Positions 48,611 through 61,312 are shown, counted from the first letter of the stretch. The stretch is DNA of 64,000 nucleotides from Epiperipatus broadwayi (GCA_028023455.1 JAQFVV010000500.1:1-64000), one strand, 5' to 3'. Numbers and translations: made by a program. The notes: a model not told the origin generated them from the letters alone.

Positions 48611-50476
48611 TGTATATATACCTGGGTTACATGGCACACAACAAAATAGTTGTGTGTATGCACAGACATATATATATAAAGGAAAAGTAGAAATAAAGAC
48701 AGACATAAATTTTTATAGATATTTAATACATTTCTCTTGGAATAAAACTAATAAATGATTAAATAACTCTGAATTAAAACAGATTTTATTATGAAATAAA
48801 TATTTTTTTAAAAAGATCTAAATAAATAATATTACTCTGGTTTTAAAATTTAAAAACAAGCAGGGTTTACTTTTGAAATATTTTAATTAGAACTTGTACA
48901 AAATATCTATTTTTTAATTAATGCTTCTTACATTTCTATTTATCTATTTTTAAAAATCTTTGATAAGATTTCCAAATGTAAATTTTTAATTAAAAATGCT
49001 TTTGAAGGGATTAAAATTGTTTCCAATCAAGAGAGATAAAAAAAAAAAACAGTTTTCAAATTAGTGTTGTTGTCACCTCAAATGATTCTATAAAAGAACT
49101 GATAAAAAATATCAGTTCAGATTTGCTTGCAGTTTTTGTAAGAGTTGACCAGAAGAGTCTGGTTTTAATATTTTGGGAAGCTGTGGCACAAATAGGCTAG
49201 ATGCAAAGTTTGGATAATAATTGTATTGAAGACAGTTCTTGTCTTAATATTTTTATGAAGCAAGAATTGATGTTTGGAGAGTTATGAAAATAAAATAGCT
49301 CCGATGAAGATGTAGCTGAAGTCAAGCCAGAAGATCCAACAGTGAGGAGTCTACTCATTCTACGTACTGGAGTTTTGATTCACTTGAAGACTGAGTCAAC
49401 TTCAAAATTGGATCAATTAGCTTGCACAAATTTGTTCTAGAAGATAGTTTGCTGATTTGAAGCTCATCAAGCCCTAAACAAAAGGGCGAATGCCAACCAT
49501 ATCTGAATTATATTTTCCTGATGCTGACAATTGCCTGGATTGACTATTTTGATGATAAACCAAAAACCATGCTTACTAAGAGAAAGCTTGAATTGGTATA
49601 TATATGCTGCTATTTATCTACTCATGCAGGGAACCATAGATAAACATGTCACATGTATATACAGTGAGTTATTTTATTTTAATATTCTTTGGTCTGAAAT
49701 ACATTTTAAAAATTAAACATAAAATATAAATTGTTTAAACTCTATATTTTTTACAAAATAATGCAAATAAATAACTCTGCTTGGATTAAAAAAATTTAAG
49801 TCAGAATTAATAGTTAAAAGATATTTTAAAATCTTTTAGAAAAGCAACCTGTGATAATGCAATCATAATTTTGTTTGAATTAAAATCAAATCTTTTAGAT
49901 TAATTTAAAAGCATTGATAATTAATTAATCAACAATCAAAAAGTGACCTGTCATAAAATTGACTATTTTTTTAAAGAAAAAAGAAAGAAAACACCTGATA
50001 AAAAAAGAACTTTTCCGTCAAAAATTGACTATACTTTTTTTTAAAAAAAAAAGAGAGAGAGAGCTGTAATAAAATTTTATAGCTTATTCAAATTATATTT
50101 TATACATTACACATCCATATGTGAATTTTATGTACTTTTAATATTACCAAAGAATTAATTATGTAAAGTACATTTTAAATAATCTTATTACTATGTCAAA
50201 CTAAAATATGTAAATGTCAGTGTGTGCATATATGGCTAAATACACATACATATATGTAAAATGTAATCATTTTTTATTATTATTAAATGTCAATTCAAAC
50301 ATGTTCATTTTATATCAAGCCACATGCCTGTGTGCTGAATGGATTTTAAGCAAATCTAATGTATTAATAATGTAAATCATAATGTAATAATTTGAATTGT
50401 GTATAGTGATTTTGTAAATCACGAATGTGATAAATTTTTTTTATTACATGTTAATCAAAATCAGAAGGTTTGATAT
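48611..50476 (+). repeat. Long LTR-like dispersed repeat, copy 2, left part
   Basis: It is homologous to copy 1 from GGGTTACATGGCACACAACA onward, with a TATA box CTATAAAAGAA about 480 bp in. It runs to AATCAGAAGGTTTGATAT, where the 50477 element interrupts it. No long open frame is shared with copy 1. Confidence 0.7.
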
Positions 50477-52684
50477 TGTAACGAGCACAGACGTTCGTTA
50501 CATTGTTTTTTTTTTTATATTATTAAACAAGTTAAAATAAGAAGTTCGCATTTAAAAATTTTCTTTAAGAATTAAAAATTGAAATTAAATATCATCTTAA
50601 ACTCGTACATGTTAAATCGCACAGATAATGAAAAATTATTAAAATAAAACTTTATTAAAGAAAAAGTATTTTAAAACTAAATTTTAAAAAGATTTGGAGA
50701 TAAAATTATATCTTTAAATTTATCTTTAAATATATTTTTGATTTGGAAAACAGGGTAATTAATCAGAAATGGAAATGATTGTTAATTAGTTAAATGTAAA
50801 CCAGCCTTGGGCATTTAAATGTAAAAACATCAGTCAGATAGGAAAACAATAGAAACTGTTAGCAAATAAGAAGAAATCCCTATGGAATCGGACCGCAGCG
50901 AAAGGACCATCGCATCGGTGACGTAATGTAAATTCAATCCTTCACATTAATATAAAAAGGACAAGTTTGGAAATTATTAATTAGTGAGTTATTATGATTA
51001 TTACGATGTGACAGATAGATGTTAGTGCGGAGGTGCGGGAGAAGAGATTGAAGGACGCACGTTCAATCCCTTCAGTTTTGCTAGTAAAGAAAGAGAAATG
51101 AACTATCGTTTCCTACATTGAGGACCAATTAAACTAAAAAAACCTCCGAATGAATAAATAAAACAATGGCTAAATGGATACCAATCTTAGGACGGCGTGG
51201 GAATTCACGTTCATGGCAAGCAACGGATAAAGATGAACTTTTTAAACCGTAAGAACTTTATAAATAATGAACATTAAATTAAAATTTTCCATATTTAAAT
51301 GATTGCAATATTATCCTATCTGACCAACTTAATTTATTAATAGTGTTATTTGATGTATTTTTTATTTATTTATTTAAAATCATTTCCATTTATTTAATTT
51401 TGTTCTTTAAGTTTTATTATGATTTCTGTTTTCCGTTAAGTTAAATTATATAAATGTTAAACTTAAGTCGGGCGTGAATGGCTGTATAGATTTGTAAAGT
51501 TATATTAGGGGAGGGTAATCTTAGGTTATTTGTTTCGTGGTTAAATTGGGTCAATGGATTGGATATATTGGTGTGATTAGTAGATGTAATATTGATTCGC
51601 TATGGGCAGAATCGCTTCATACGCCGCACACTTCCGTTTGCCTATGGAAGAAATTATAAGTCGGATACCGCAGTTCCTTTCTATGGAGTTGTTTGTTTTA
51701 TTGCTCTTCTTTGCAGATAGATGTAATATTCCTATCTCATAAGAGGCAAAGAGGCAATTTCTTCTTTTAACCTTTTGTGCTGCCGTATTTTATTACATTG
51801 AATACATCGATATATCAGATGAATTGATGCCAGTTTGACTACGAATTTTAGCCTAAGGTTAAATAGGGATAGAATGTTTATTTTCAAAAGCAAATTTATG
51901 TGGTCTATTCATACTTGATCCTAAATAAAAATGCATTAAATTTAAGTTGTTTATAGACGCTTGCATGGATTGTTTATTGGTTAACTATGTTTTGCGTTTC
52001 CATATTTGATCAAAATATATAGACATTCGATAAATAATGATACCTTACGGTGAGTATCTAAAATGTATTTATTCGGATGTCTTTTAAGTTATTGGTGACA
52101 ATGCAAGTATCTTATGGTGAATACTATTGGGTTACGTATAAATTTCCCTCCGCAATTGTCAGTAATCAATGATTTTATATTTTGATCGTTTATGTTTACT
52201 TTGAAATGTTTTTAACCGTGTAATCTATGTAACCGATCTATAGCAACATATTAAAACAAGCTTCTATAATCCCATCTGTGCGAACTTAATTAAAATGTAA
52301 AATTAGAATATAATAGTAATTAAATGTAAATTAAAGTCAAAAATCAAAGTTAAAAAGAATGTTAAAAATTAAAATGTAAAACTAATACTAAAATAATTTT
52401 AAATCTTATATATATGTGCATAAATAAATGTTTGTATGTTAATTACTGGCAGTGGCTTATTTTATTCCTTTTTTTATATATACTCTTAGATTATCTTATT
52501 AAATCTCTGCTATTCCACTGAGCTAGTGACATGGGCTAACGACCGGAACCAAAATATTTAAAAAAAAATTATTTTTTTTTTGACTTACGTATCTGCCTAC
52601 TTTATAAATTTTTCTAGGTTCAAATGCCTAGATGGCGCCCCGTAGTGCAGATTACGTTAAGTCGCATTTCTCCGGATCGTTACA
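50477..52684 (+). mobile_element. 2.2-kb solo LTR-like element with ATAT target duplication
   Basis: It starts TGTAACGAGCACAGACGTTC then GTTACA and ends GGATCGTTACA. ATAT is duplicated on both sides (50473-50476, 52685-52688). It interrupts copy 2 of the long repeat, and copy 1 gives the unoccupied sequence, so both ends are fixed by comparison. It carries a TATA box (AATATAAAAAGG, about 50950), an ATG-led stretch near 51166 with a following ACCGTAAGAAC donor-like site, GTCGGGCGTGAATGG and a CTAAATAAAAA signal near 51922. It is homologous to both arms of the palindrome at 7132-11269 but has two internal blocks in the opposite order. The TG...CA ends and small duplication indicate a retroviral-type integrase. 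Confidence 0.82.
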
Positions 52685-52975
52685 ATATGTATAGCCTTAT
52701 TCTAGACATTAATATCACTTTTTTTATATTTTTATTGTTAATAAATTTGTGTTCAATTATGAAAATTATTCTAGTGGTTCTAAATATTTTTAGAATAGCG
52801 GTTTCCATCATCTCTTGGTCACATACAGTAACAGAGCTTGTTCTTTTGAGCTAGATTCTTGTATAATGGCTGATATATAAGAGGTTTATGATTAGTATAT
52901 GGGCATGCAAATGATTATGATGATTCCTGGAATGATGCTAAGATTATATTCTTTAAAGCCCCTGCTTATTTTATG
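52685..52975 (+). repeat. Long LTR-like dispersed repeat, copy 2, right part
   Basis: This resumes homology to copy 1 after the insertion. ACAGTAACAGAGCTTGTTCT matches the copy 1 ACAGTAATAGAGCTTGTTCT, and GATTATATTCTTTAAAGCCC matches its counterpart near 44545. The 100-codon minus-strand frame at 52892-53194 begins outside and runs into it. I see no domain in it. Confidence 0.65.
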
Positions 52976-55439
52976 TTCCAAAGGACTGGAAGCCCTAGGA
53001 GTCCAGGCAATATCTGAATGGGAAACTAGAGAAACACCTCCAGAGCTGACCATGTAAGAAGTGATGGCCACAGTATCTACCATGTGTCGTGCCTCCATCC
53101 ACTTTGGGAAAGTAAATATCAGAGGAACAGAAAAGCAAGAAGAAAGCCTATTCTGATTCAAATTGGATTGTCTGTGAATAAGTTTAGACATCAACTAGTT
53201 TATATCTATATCATAAATTTTCTATCATTTTAACAATCATGTTGAAAATAGTAACCAGGCTAATTTAAAGAAAATTTGTGTGCAATAATCACTGAGTGCG
53301 TTAAATGACGTTTTGTGCTTTTTCCTCTGTGATTATTATCAAGGAAGTTCGCGTGTGATAATCAGTGTGCCATATATACATATACTTGTCCATAGTGCAT
53401 GTTTAAAGGCTAATTAACAGTACTTCACAAATGCAGGAACCCAAGAAACTGGTAACATACAACCCAATTCTATTAAATATTGACATTTCATTTTTTTTTT
53501 AATACTCTCTCCCCCCTTAAATATTAAAGTAAGTCTTAGCAATTAAGGATTTTGTTATTACTAAATATTATGTCATTATTTATGCTATTTTTTTTGTTTT
53601 TTGTTTTATTATATCTTCAAGTATTTTATCAATTGTATTGTATATATTTATTTGTACACACATATGTTGATATATTTTGATATAATTCATTTTAAAATAG
53701 ATGTTCATTTTTTTTTTTTTTTGATTGAAATATTTATGTAAACATTTTTTGGAAAATGTTTAAACCCTAGACGATGAGTGTATGTACATAGATGTATGTC
53801 TGTAGTGGACAGGCCTAAAATAAAAAAAAATATATGGGGATATGAAATGATAATAGTAATTAAATGAGAGATTTATTTTATTTTAGTATTGATTTAGTAA
53901 TGGTAGAAATTAGGCAGAGCTATGAATGGATACAGATTAATTATGTAATAGTTATATTTCAATACTATTGACAAGATGGCATGTGTATATGCATTTGTCC
54001 CATGGGACCAAATTATTTACAAAATACCACAATTAAAAGATGTGTAATACTTTCCTTTTTTTTTTTCTATTATTATTATTAATCATTAAATGTTTAGTAA
54101 TTCTATAATTAATTTTATCTTAATTAATTGTTTTTGGGAATATACACATTATTTTGTACTGTTGGAATAAAACATGAATCAGATGTTGAAATTAAACGGC
54201 TTATCTGTGTTTATTTATCATCAGATAAAAATACATTATGAACCACAATAATAATATGAAAGGGGTAATTTTAGTTATGATATGTAAAATCTTAATCCTA
54301 GAGATATGTATATGGTATATATAACAACCCCTAGTGGCTGAATGGATATTTAGGATCTAGTTCTCTTTTGTGACTTTGAAGAAGAATGGGAGTGGTATTA
54401 ACACCAGAAAGTATTTATATAGAAGGATAGATATGCATCTAATAGCACTGAATATGATTTGTTTTATCTCTGAACTAGATTAGTGTTTAATCTCCCATCG
54501 ATAGGCAAAGTTACTCTAAGACCCAGAAGCCGATCTTATAAAGGTGAGAACAAGGTGATGTTCCAAAGGATAATATTAATCATCCCGTCCCGAATAATAA
54601 AACCTGAACAGTTAGTATTGGACCAGGGATTTATGTATAAATGCTAAGGATCTCTATGTTCAAATGATGGAAATATTGGTGTCTTCAAATGATTACAGTA
54701 TAACACTAACTGCTTAATATTTACTGTGATTCCATATCAGTACACTAATTTGGCTACCCAACTGTGGGATGATGATGATGATTGGCCATCACCTCAAGTT
54801 CACTGTAGGTGAACTCTGTACACCCACTCCAATACCATTACAATATGTATATAATCTGAAATCATTATTTATTCTTTCACCTTTGTTGGATATATTCATA
54901 GATAATATTTATTTACCCTATTGCTGCTTTAATAATTCTGTGGATATATAAGCCTTATTAGGCATTCTTAGCATTAATTTGTCCCACCTATTTTATTTTG
55001 AAAGCTTAAAATAAATTGTTATGTATTATGATTAGTAAAGAAATGAGTCTTACCCATATCATTGTTTGAAATAGTTCTTAAATGTTTTCTTTAAATTCAT
55101 TTTAGATCTTCCATCAAATAAATTTTTTGGTTTCAGTATTGTATCATCTTTTGTTACAAATGGATATTCTTCATGTATCACAATCTAAATTATCTCTATA
55201 TGCCTAGATTAATTTGTAATAAAAATATGGTTCTTCAGTTCATACTCATTATAGTGAATGAAAATTTAAACATCTTTATTAAAAAAATAATAACAAATCA
55301 CTTCATTCTCTATTTCACACAATATTGTAAGACAGGAACAGTTCTTTATTCTAGAGACAGCTAAAGAAAGTTTGAGTAGTAAGTAATTATCTGATATCTT
55401 TAAATCTCTAGTCTCGGATAAATTTCTAGCTGTTGACTT

Positions 55440-55743
55440 TATCAATGAGGCTCAGAATTTAAAGATTGGAAGGAATGCAGTTATGCATCCAGCAGCCACC
55501 TTTAATTCCAATTATCTGATTTGTTGTTATTATTAGCATTACTAATCAGGGGAATAATTAATGAAGAACTGAGAGTAAACTAAAATATATAATTATTGGA
55601 CTAATTTCAGATTTATAAAAGTGTTCATACAAGATGGTTAACTTGGGTTCAAAATCTTATAAAGTTTTTACTAGGTACAATGACATTTAAGGTGGTTGTA
55701 TAACTGCATTCTTTTCTAACTTTATATCCAAGCCTCATTGATA
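55440..55743. repeat. Foldback element
   Basis: TATCAATGAGGCTCAGAATT with AAAGATTGGAAGGAATGCAGTTAT on the left pairs with ATAACTGCATTC and AAGCCTCATTGATA on the right. The arms span about 60-70 nt around an AT-rich centre. It is non-coding. Target duplications were not clear. Confidence 0.65.
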
Positions 55744-56449
55744 AATGCAAAAGTGTAAAGCAGTTTAAAGATAGAGATTTAAATCCATCCAGTAATCAGT
55801 GATTACTCAAACTTATAACAGATGGCACTAGAATAGAGAGGTGCACTAGTTTTTTTTTTTTTTAAAAAAAAACATTCTTTAGCCAAAACGAATATTCCCT
55901 CTAAGTAAATTAGTTATACAAAATACATAAAAGTATGTTTTAACACAAATTTATTTCTAGTTTTTTTTTGAAAAGAGAAAAAAAATTGCCAAAATAAATA
56001 AAAAAATATGTATTTAGGGAATTAAACCAAATCAAGGGTCTTCTAAAAATCTACACTCTTCCTAATAAACTTTTCATAATGTTTTATTTAATTCTAATTA
56101 AGACTCCTAGGCAATCAAAAATATTGGGAGTTAAATAAGTGTTTCATTGTAAGAGTGAGAAATGTTGAACATCTTAGAAAATCAATAACTGTAGCAAATT
56201 CTCCACAAGTAGTGCCACATGATGTATTGATGGTTTTATTCAAATCAATATGTACATGCTTGTAAGTTTTTGTGCTTAATATATACATATAATCTTTTAT
56301 AATTTCTTTACCATTCATATAATAACAACAGAACATCACTAAAACAATACAGCATGATAGATACTCCAAAAAAAAAGAGTAAAATCAGATAAAATAAATA
56401 TAATAATCAAAATACTTTGGAATAAACTTTAAAATATTCAGTATACAAA

Positions 56450-57620
56450 TATTGTAACAGTCAGGATGAGCCAACAACCGCATAAATCACTACATTCCAA
56501 CCTACATACTACTTCACCTTTTTTTAGGCTCAGTGGTTAGGGAGAGGTAGAGACTCTTAAAATTAAATTACAACTATATGACTTCCCTGTGGCAAAACAA
56601 GGCACCCAAAGCAATGTATATATATATAATACAAACACTTTATTAGAATTAAAATTACAAACAAATAACAAAAGAAATGATTACCGTTTAATTAGGTTGC
56701 TAGACTTACAAGATAGTGGAATTATATTAAATAGATAATTATATATGTAAAACTCTCAATGGTATAACATATATATATATAAGGGACTTCGCATGATGAA
56801 CACATTTGATCTTTGGGGCAGATATCCCTCAAACAGGTATTTAATAATAAACAAAGCAAGGTCAGTTTAATTAACGCTAGAAAATATGGTTGAATGGATA
56901 AATACATAACTCTTATGATCATGACCAATAAGTGCTGAAATATCAAGCTTTAACATACATAAGGAAGGCGGTAATGAGTTGCTAAAGTAAAAAAAAAAAA
57001 CCAAATAACAAAGTAGACTGGAATATGATCGCCTCCGCGATGTCACATTCAAGTCTTATCATAAGGTACGATAGAAAGATATTCGCTTTTGCGAAGTTAA
57101 ATGGATCATAGAATGAAGGAAAAAATGTCTTCACATAACCCTTAATAACTCATTAACCAGCAGGAATGATCCACTGCACTGGTAACAAAAAATAATAAGA
57201 CCCACTGGGTCTGGAAAATGAAAGGAATGTTCCTTCCCTTTGCATGGAACTTATTTAGAACAAACCCGTCAAATTAAATTTTCGAAGCAGTAAGATAATA
57301 AAGAAATTAGACAATCCAGTAACGCTATATTTATATATAATGAATATTTGGCCTTAGAATTTAATCTATAAAACATAAATGGTTATGCCATAAGTTTATA
57401 ATATGCAAACATCTATTCTATAGGCTAAATCAGGGTCTACGCAGTTATTCTATATAATAAACGATTTTTTATAAAGAAAAAACTCTCTGCTTAATTAGAA
57501 ATTCACCCCATAAGTCTCACATATAGTCGGAAATATTGAAAAGATAGCCTACGATGATAATGTATTAAATTTGAATTAAAAGTTTTAGAGAGTAAACTAT
57601 TGTATCGTACAGTTGTTTAT
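56450..57620. other. More complex intronic block, possible old LTR
   Basis: It begins near TGTAACAGTCAGGATGAGCC and ends near GTATCGTACA, with a GC-richer middle (57020-57270). The TG...CA limits would suit an LTR, but I saw no duplication and no second copy, so this is only a possibility. Confidence 0.25.
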
Positions 57621-58114
57621 AAATCACCTGTATACTGTATACATATATACTTGTCCCTTCTACAAAAAAATAGTTTTACTTTTAACACTCGATCTTAATT
57701 TTTTAATTTTAAAAGTTATATATAAAACCATGGTAATTGCGTTAATGGATAAATGTCATTTTTTAAAAGAACCGATTTTAAATAGGCAAATTTCAAATCG
57801 CGAATAATAATAAAAAAATTAGAAAGAGAATGGGTTTAAAAATATCTTGCTTTTATTTAATTACTTGGCTTTTCTTTAGATAATGTCAAATATTTTAAAC
57901 TTTGAAATATTTTACTGAATTTACCTCCATCTGATTCTTAAACAATAAGCCCAGCAAAATTTAAGAAAGATCGAGTATATGTATTGCAATAGTCGATCTT
58001 CCTTACTATGTACAATTAATTAAGCATGCGTTAAGAAAATATTTAAATAATGCAATAAAATATCTAAATAATCTAAATAATATGATAAGAATATTTTATA
58101 TATATGAAAATTCA

Positions 58115-59521
58115 ATAAAAAATCAAAGTCATATATCACATGACTCAATTTTTAAGCTTGTAAATAAAAAAATAAAGAGCTCTGCTAATTGGCTCTAATA
58201 AGCTTTATTGATAAATGCCAGCTAAACAAAAGCATTTAAAAATCTCTATTTGAAAACCATTCCTTAGTCTCAGACCAACAGTTTCATGCTTTGGCACTCC
58301 TCAATAAGGCGCTAGCATAGTTTCAGACACTAGATCCAAAAATACCAAGGCAAAACCAGCATTTATCTAAAAGTTAACTATTAAGTAGAAAATCTGAATT
58401 TTTTAGACACTCAGATGTCTTCAAACCCAGCTATCTAACTTAAATAGCTATATAGGGCTGAGAGATTTTTAGCCAAATCATATATTAATAGCCTTAACAA
58501 TATAACATTGCTTAATTAAGACTTTAAAGTAAAGACTATAAATAGTCAACAAAAAATCAAAGTCATATATCATGATTCAATTTTTAAGCTTGTAAATAAA
58601 AAATAAAGAGCTCTGCTAATTTGCTCTAACAAGCTTTATTGATAAATATCAGCTAAACAAAGCATTTAAAAATCTCTATCTTGAAAACCACTCCTTAGCC
58701 TCAGACCAATGGTATCATGTAATATATGACTGATTTTTTGTTGACTATTTATAGACTGCTTTAAAGTCTTAAGCAATGTTATATTGCTAAGGCTATTAAT
58801 ATACGGTTTGGCTGAAGATCTCTCAGCCCCATATAGCTATTTAAGTTAGATAGCTGGGGTTGAAGACATCTAGGTGTCTAAAAAGTTCAGATTTTCTACT
58901 TAATAGTTAATTTTTAGATAATGCTGGCTTTGGCTTGGTATTTTTAGATCTAGTATCTGAAATTACACTAGTGTCTCACTGAGGAATGTCAAAGCATGAA
59001 ACCATTGGTCTGAGACTAAGGAGTGGTTTTCAAGATAGAGATTTTTAAATGCTTTCTTTAGCTGGCATTTATCAATAAAGCTTGTTAGAGCAAATTAGCA
59101 GAGCTCTTTATTTTTTATTTACAAGCTTAAAAATTGAATCATGTGATATATGACTGATTTTTTATTGACCATTTATAGTTTTTGCTTTAAAGTCATAAGC
59201 AGTGTTATGTTGCTAAGGCTATTAATATATGGTTTGGCTGAAGATCTCTAAGCTCCATATAGCTATTTAAGTTAGATAGCTGGGTTTGAAGACATCTAGG
59301 TGGCTACAGATTTCAGATTTTCTACTTAATAAGGCTGGCTTTGGCTTGATATTTTTAGATCTAGTGTTTGAAGCTACCCTAATGCCTCATGAGTGCTAAA
59401 GCATGAAACCATTGGTCTGAAGCTAAGGAGTGGTTTTCAAGATAAAGATTTTTAAATGCTTTGTTTAGCTGGCATTTATCAATAAAGCATGTTAGAGTAA
59501 ATTAGCAGAGCTCTTTATGGT
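58115..59521. repeat. Satellite-like array in inverted arrangement
   Basis: A unit of about 425-430 bp occurs about 1.4 times in one orientation (58115-58720) and about twice in the other (58725-59521). Diagnostic strings are TCAATTTTTAAGCTTGTAAAT, AAAGAGCTCTGCTAAT, TTGATAAAT..CAGCTAAACAAA and GACATCTAGGTG, with their complements on the other side. Unit starts such as ATATATGACTGATTTTTT recur at 58725 and 59149. The head-to-head switch lies near 58715-58730. It is non-coding. Confidence 0.85.
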
Positions 59522-60956
59522 ATGAAAAGAAGCAGACTTTAAAGAACAATTAATAAATAAATTATTTAAAGCAAAGAAATAATTTTCAATCATGCTAGAG
59601 AGGCTTTTATCATTTTCTGGATACTTTCAATGGTTTGTGACATTATATACTAGTGGCTTTCTTTTGATGGTGATGGCATAGTATGTCAGCACTTTGGATA
59701 GTCAATTGTAGGCAAGGACTTGATCGGCCTAGCATTCTATACAACCAGGGAAACCCTATATTCAACTTCACTGGTGATGGCCAAAGAAATTGCAGAGATC
59801 TACTCACTCATATCATGATGTAATTTATCAGCTTAAAACTTTACAATAACTTTTCCAGAAGTTTATTATAACTAAACTCTACAAGAAGTAAAAACGCTTT
59901 TTTCCCTTTCCCCATCCAGATCGGCTGTTCTCCAAATTAATTAATTAATTTAAACTTAAAGAAAATTCTTTTCTTTATTATCTAAAAAAATCGTATTGAT
60001 TATAATCTTAATGCAATTTAATTTTGAAAATTTACTAACTGCATTTTTTAATTAAATTCTGAATGTCTTTGATTTTTTATCAAATTACCAGTAATTATAC
60101 TTTTGTCACCTTTTATTGAAATGACAATGTTACACTAAAATATAAATTCTAAAATTAGAATTTAGTACCTATATTCTTTTAATATCAATTGGTTCTTTAA
60201 TTAATTAGAAAGTTCAACTTTCTTTGCAGATTTGAAACCCCATCTTTTTCACATGTTCCAACTCATAACTAAATTTCGTAATAAAATTTGCATTTTTATA
60301 TTATTTTTTTATACATTGTATTTTTTTAAAATGCCTTAATATTTTTTAACTTAATAGCAAATATATAATATATACATGAAGCACATGACTGATTCAATAT
60401 AATAAAAAAAATCAATAGCTACAGCCAGCTTACAACATTGTATGCCATCCTGAGAAGCATTTAACAATTAAAATTTACATAAATAAATAAATAAATCTCA
60501 TTAAAGTCAAACATTCAGTTATTTGTAATGGAGATTTTTGCTTTGATAATATTTTACACTGGATAAAAAAAAATCAGTCATTTTTTAGAAATATGACAAA
60601 CATATTAAATACATAACATAATTGTGTGAATATACATAAATTATGAAAAGTTGGTCATTCACATGGGAATGTTAGTGTTATGTGACTTTAATAAGATTTT
60701 TTTTTTTAGTTTAAATTTTAACTGTTAAATGCCACTCATAATGATGTACACTGTCATAAGATGGTTATATATATATATATATATATTAGTATATTGAATA
60801 TTGTAAAGATTATTCCATAGTATTTAGATTATTATATTCATCTGATTTTACATACTTTTCTGGAATATTTATCACGCGATATTGTAAGTAATAGTTAATA
60901 TATATATATAGGATAAGTTCTCTACCTATTTATTAACTGAATAATGTCTTAAATAC

Positions 60957-61115
60957 CTTGTTAATTCTTGAAGTTGATCATCATCATCAGAAAGAAATAA
61001 AGAGCATCGTATCCATGATGAAATTAAAATAGCATCAAGATCACTACACTCTGTCATTAAATGATCTATGATGTAATGATTGGGAATTATGTGGCTTAAA
61101 TATCTACAGGTCAAT
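60957..61115 (-). CDS. MMS22L: MMS22L-like protein, most 5' exon in the window
   Basis: After the acceptor TTGAAG the exon contributes one base, 52 codons from LTCRYLSHIIPNHYIIDHLM through TECSDLDAILISSWIRCSLF to DDDDQLQELT, and two bases, before the donor GTATTT. The phase-2 end matches the phase of the 48225 exon exactly. A second AG (CTGTAG) four codons inside could serve as an alternative acceptor in the same frame. The SSWIRCSLFL..LTRLIFKLP run, completed by the next exon, is the feature that most suggested MMS22L. At least one more coding exon must lie beyond the right end of the window, and the gene start is not included. Confidence 0.68.
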
Positions 61116-61250
61116 CTTCAAATAAATAAATAAAAAATCATTAATCGTATTTAAAAAGATTTTATATTTTTTTACAAAATTATTAAAAGTTAAATTATCC
61201 ATCATTGTGCACTTATAAATACAGATACACCTTTGGAAATAATTCATATC

Positions 61251-61312
61251 ATAAATGTTATAATTGATAATGACTACATTAATAAATGTTATAATTGATA
61301 ATGACTACATTT
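61251..61312. repeat. 31-bp tandem duplication
   Basis: Two adjacent copies of ATAAATGTTATAATTGATAA then TGACTACATT differ only at the last base. This is a very recent slippage or duplication. Confidence 0.9.

Larger units (their letters stand above)
48226..60956 (-). other. 12.7-kb intron rich in repeats
   Basis: It carries copy 2 of the long LTR-like repeat with its nested insertion, a foldback element at 55440-55743, a more complex block at 56450-57620 and the inverted array at 58115-59521. Between 53000 and 55400, and between 59522 and 60950, I recognise nothing further. Confidence 0.5.

Noticed and set aside
42187-52975. Copies 1 and 2 of the long repeat as the two LTRs of one retrotransposon
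   Set aside because: A host exon with correct splice sites lies between them, and no gag or pol remnant was seen in that interval.
52892-53194. 100-codon minus-strand frame
   Set aside because: It overlaps the end of a non-coding dispersed repeat, lacks a domain and has no splice-consistent partners.
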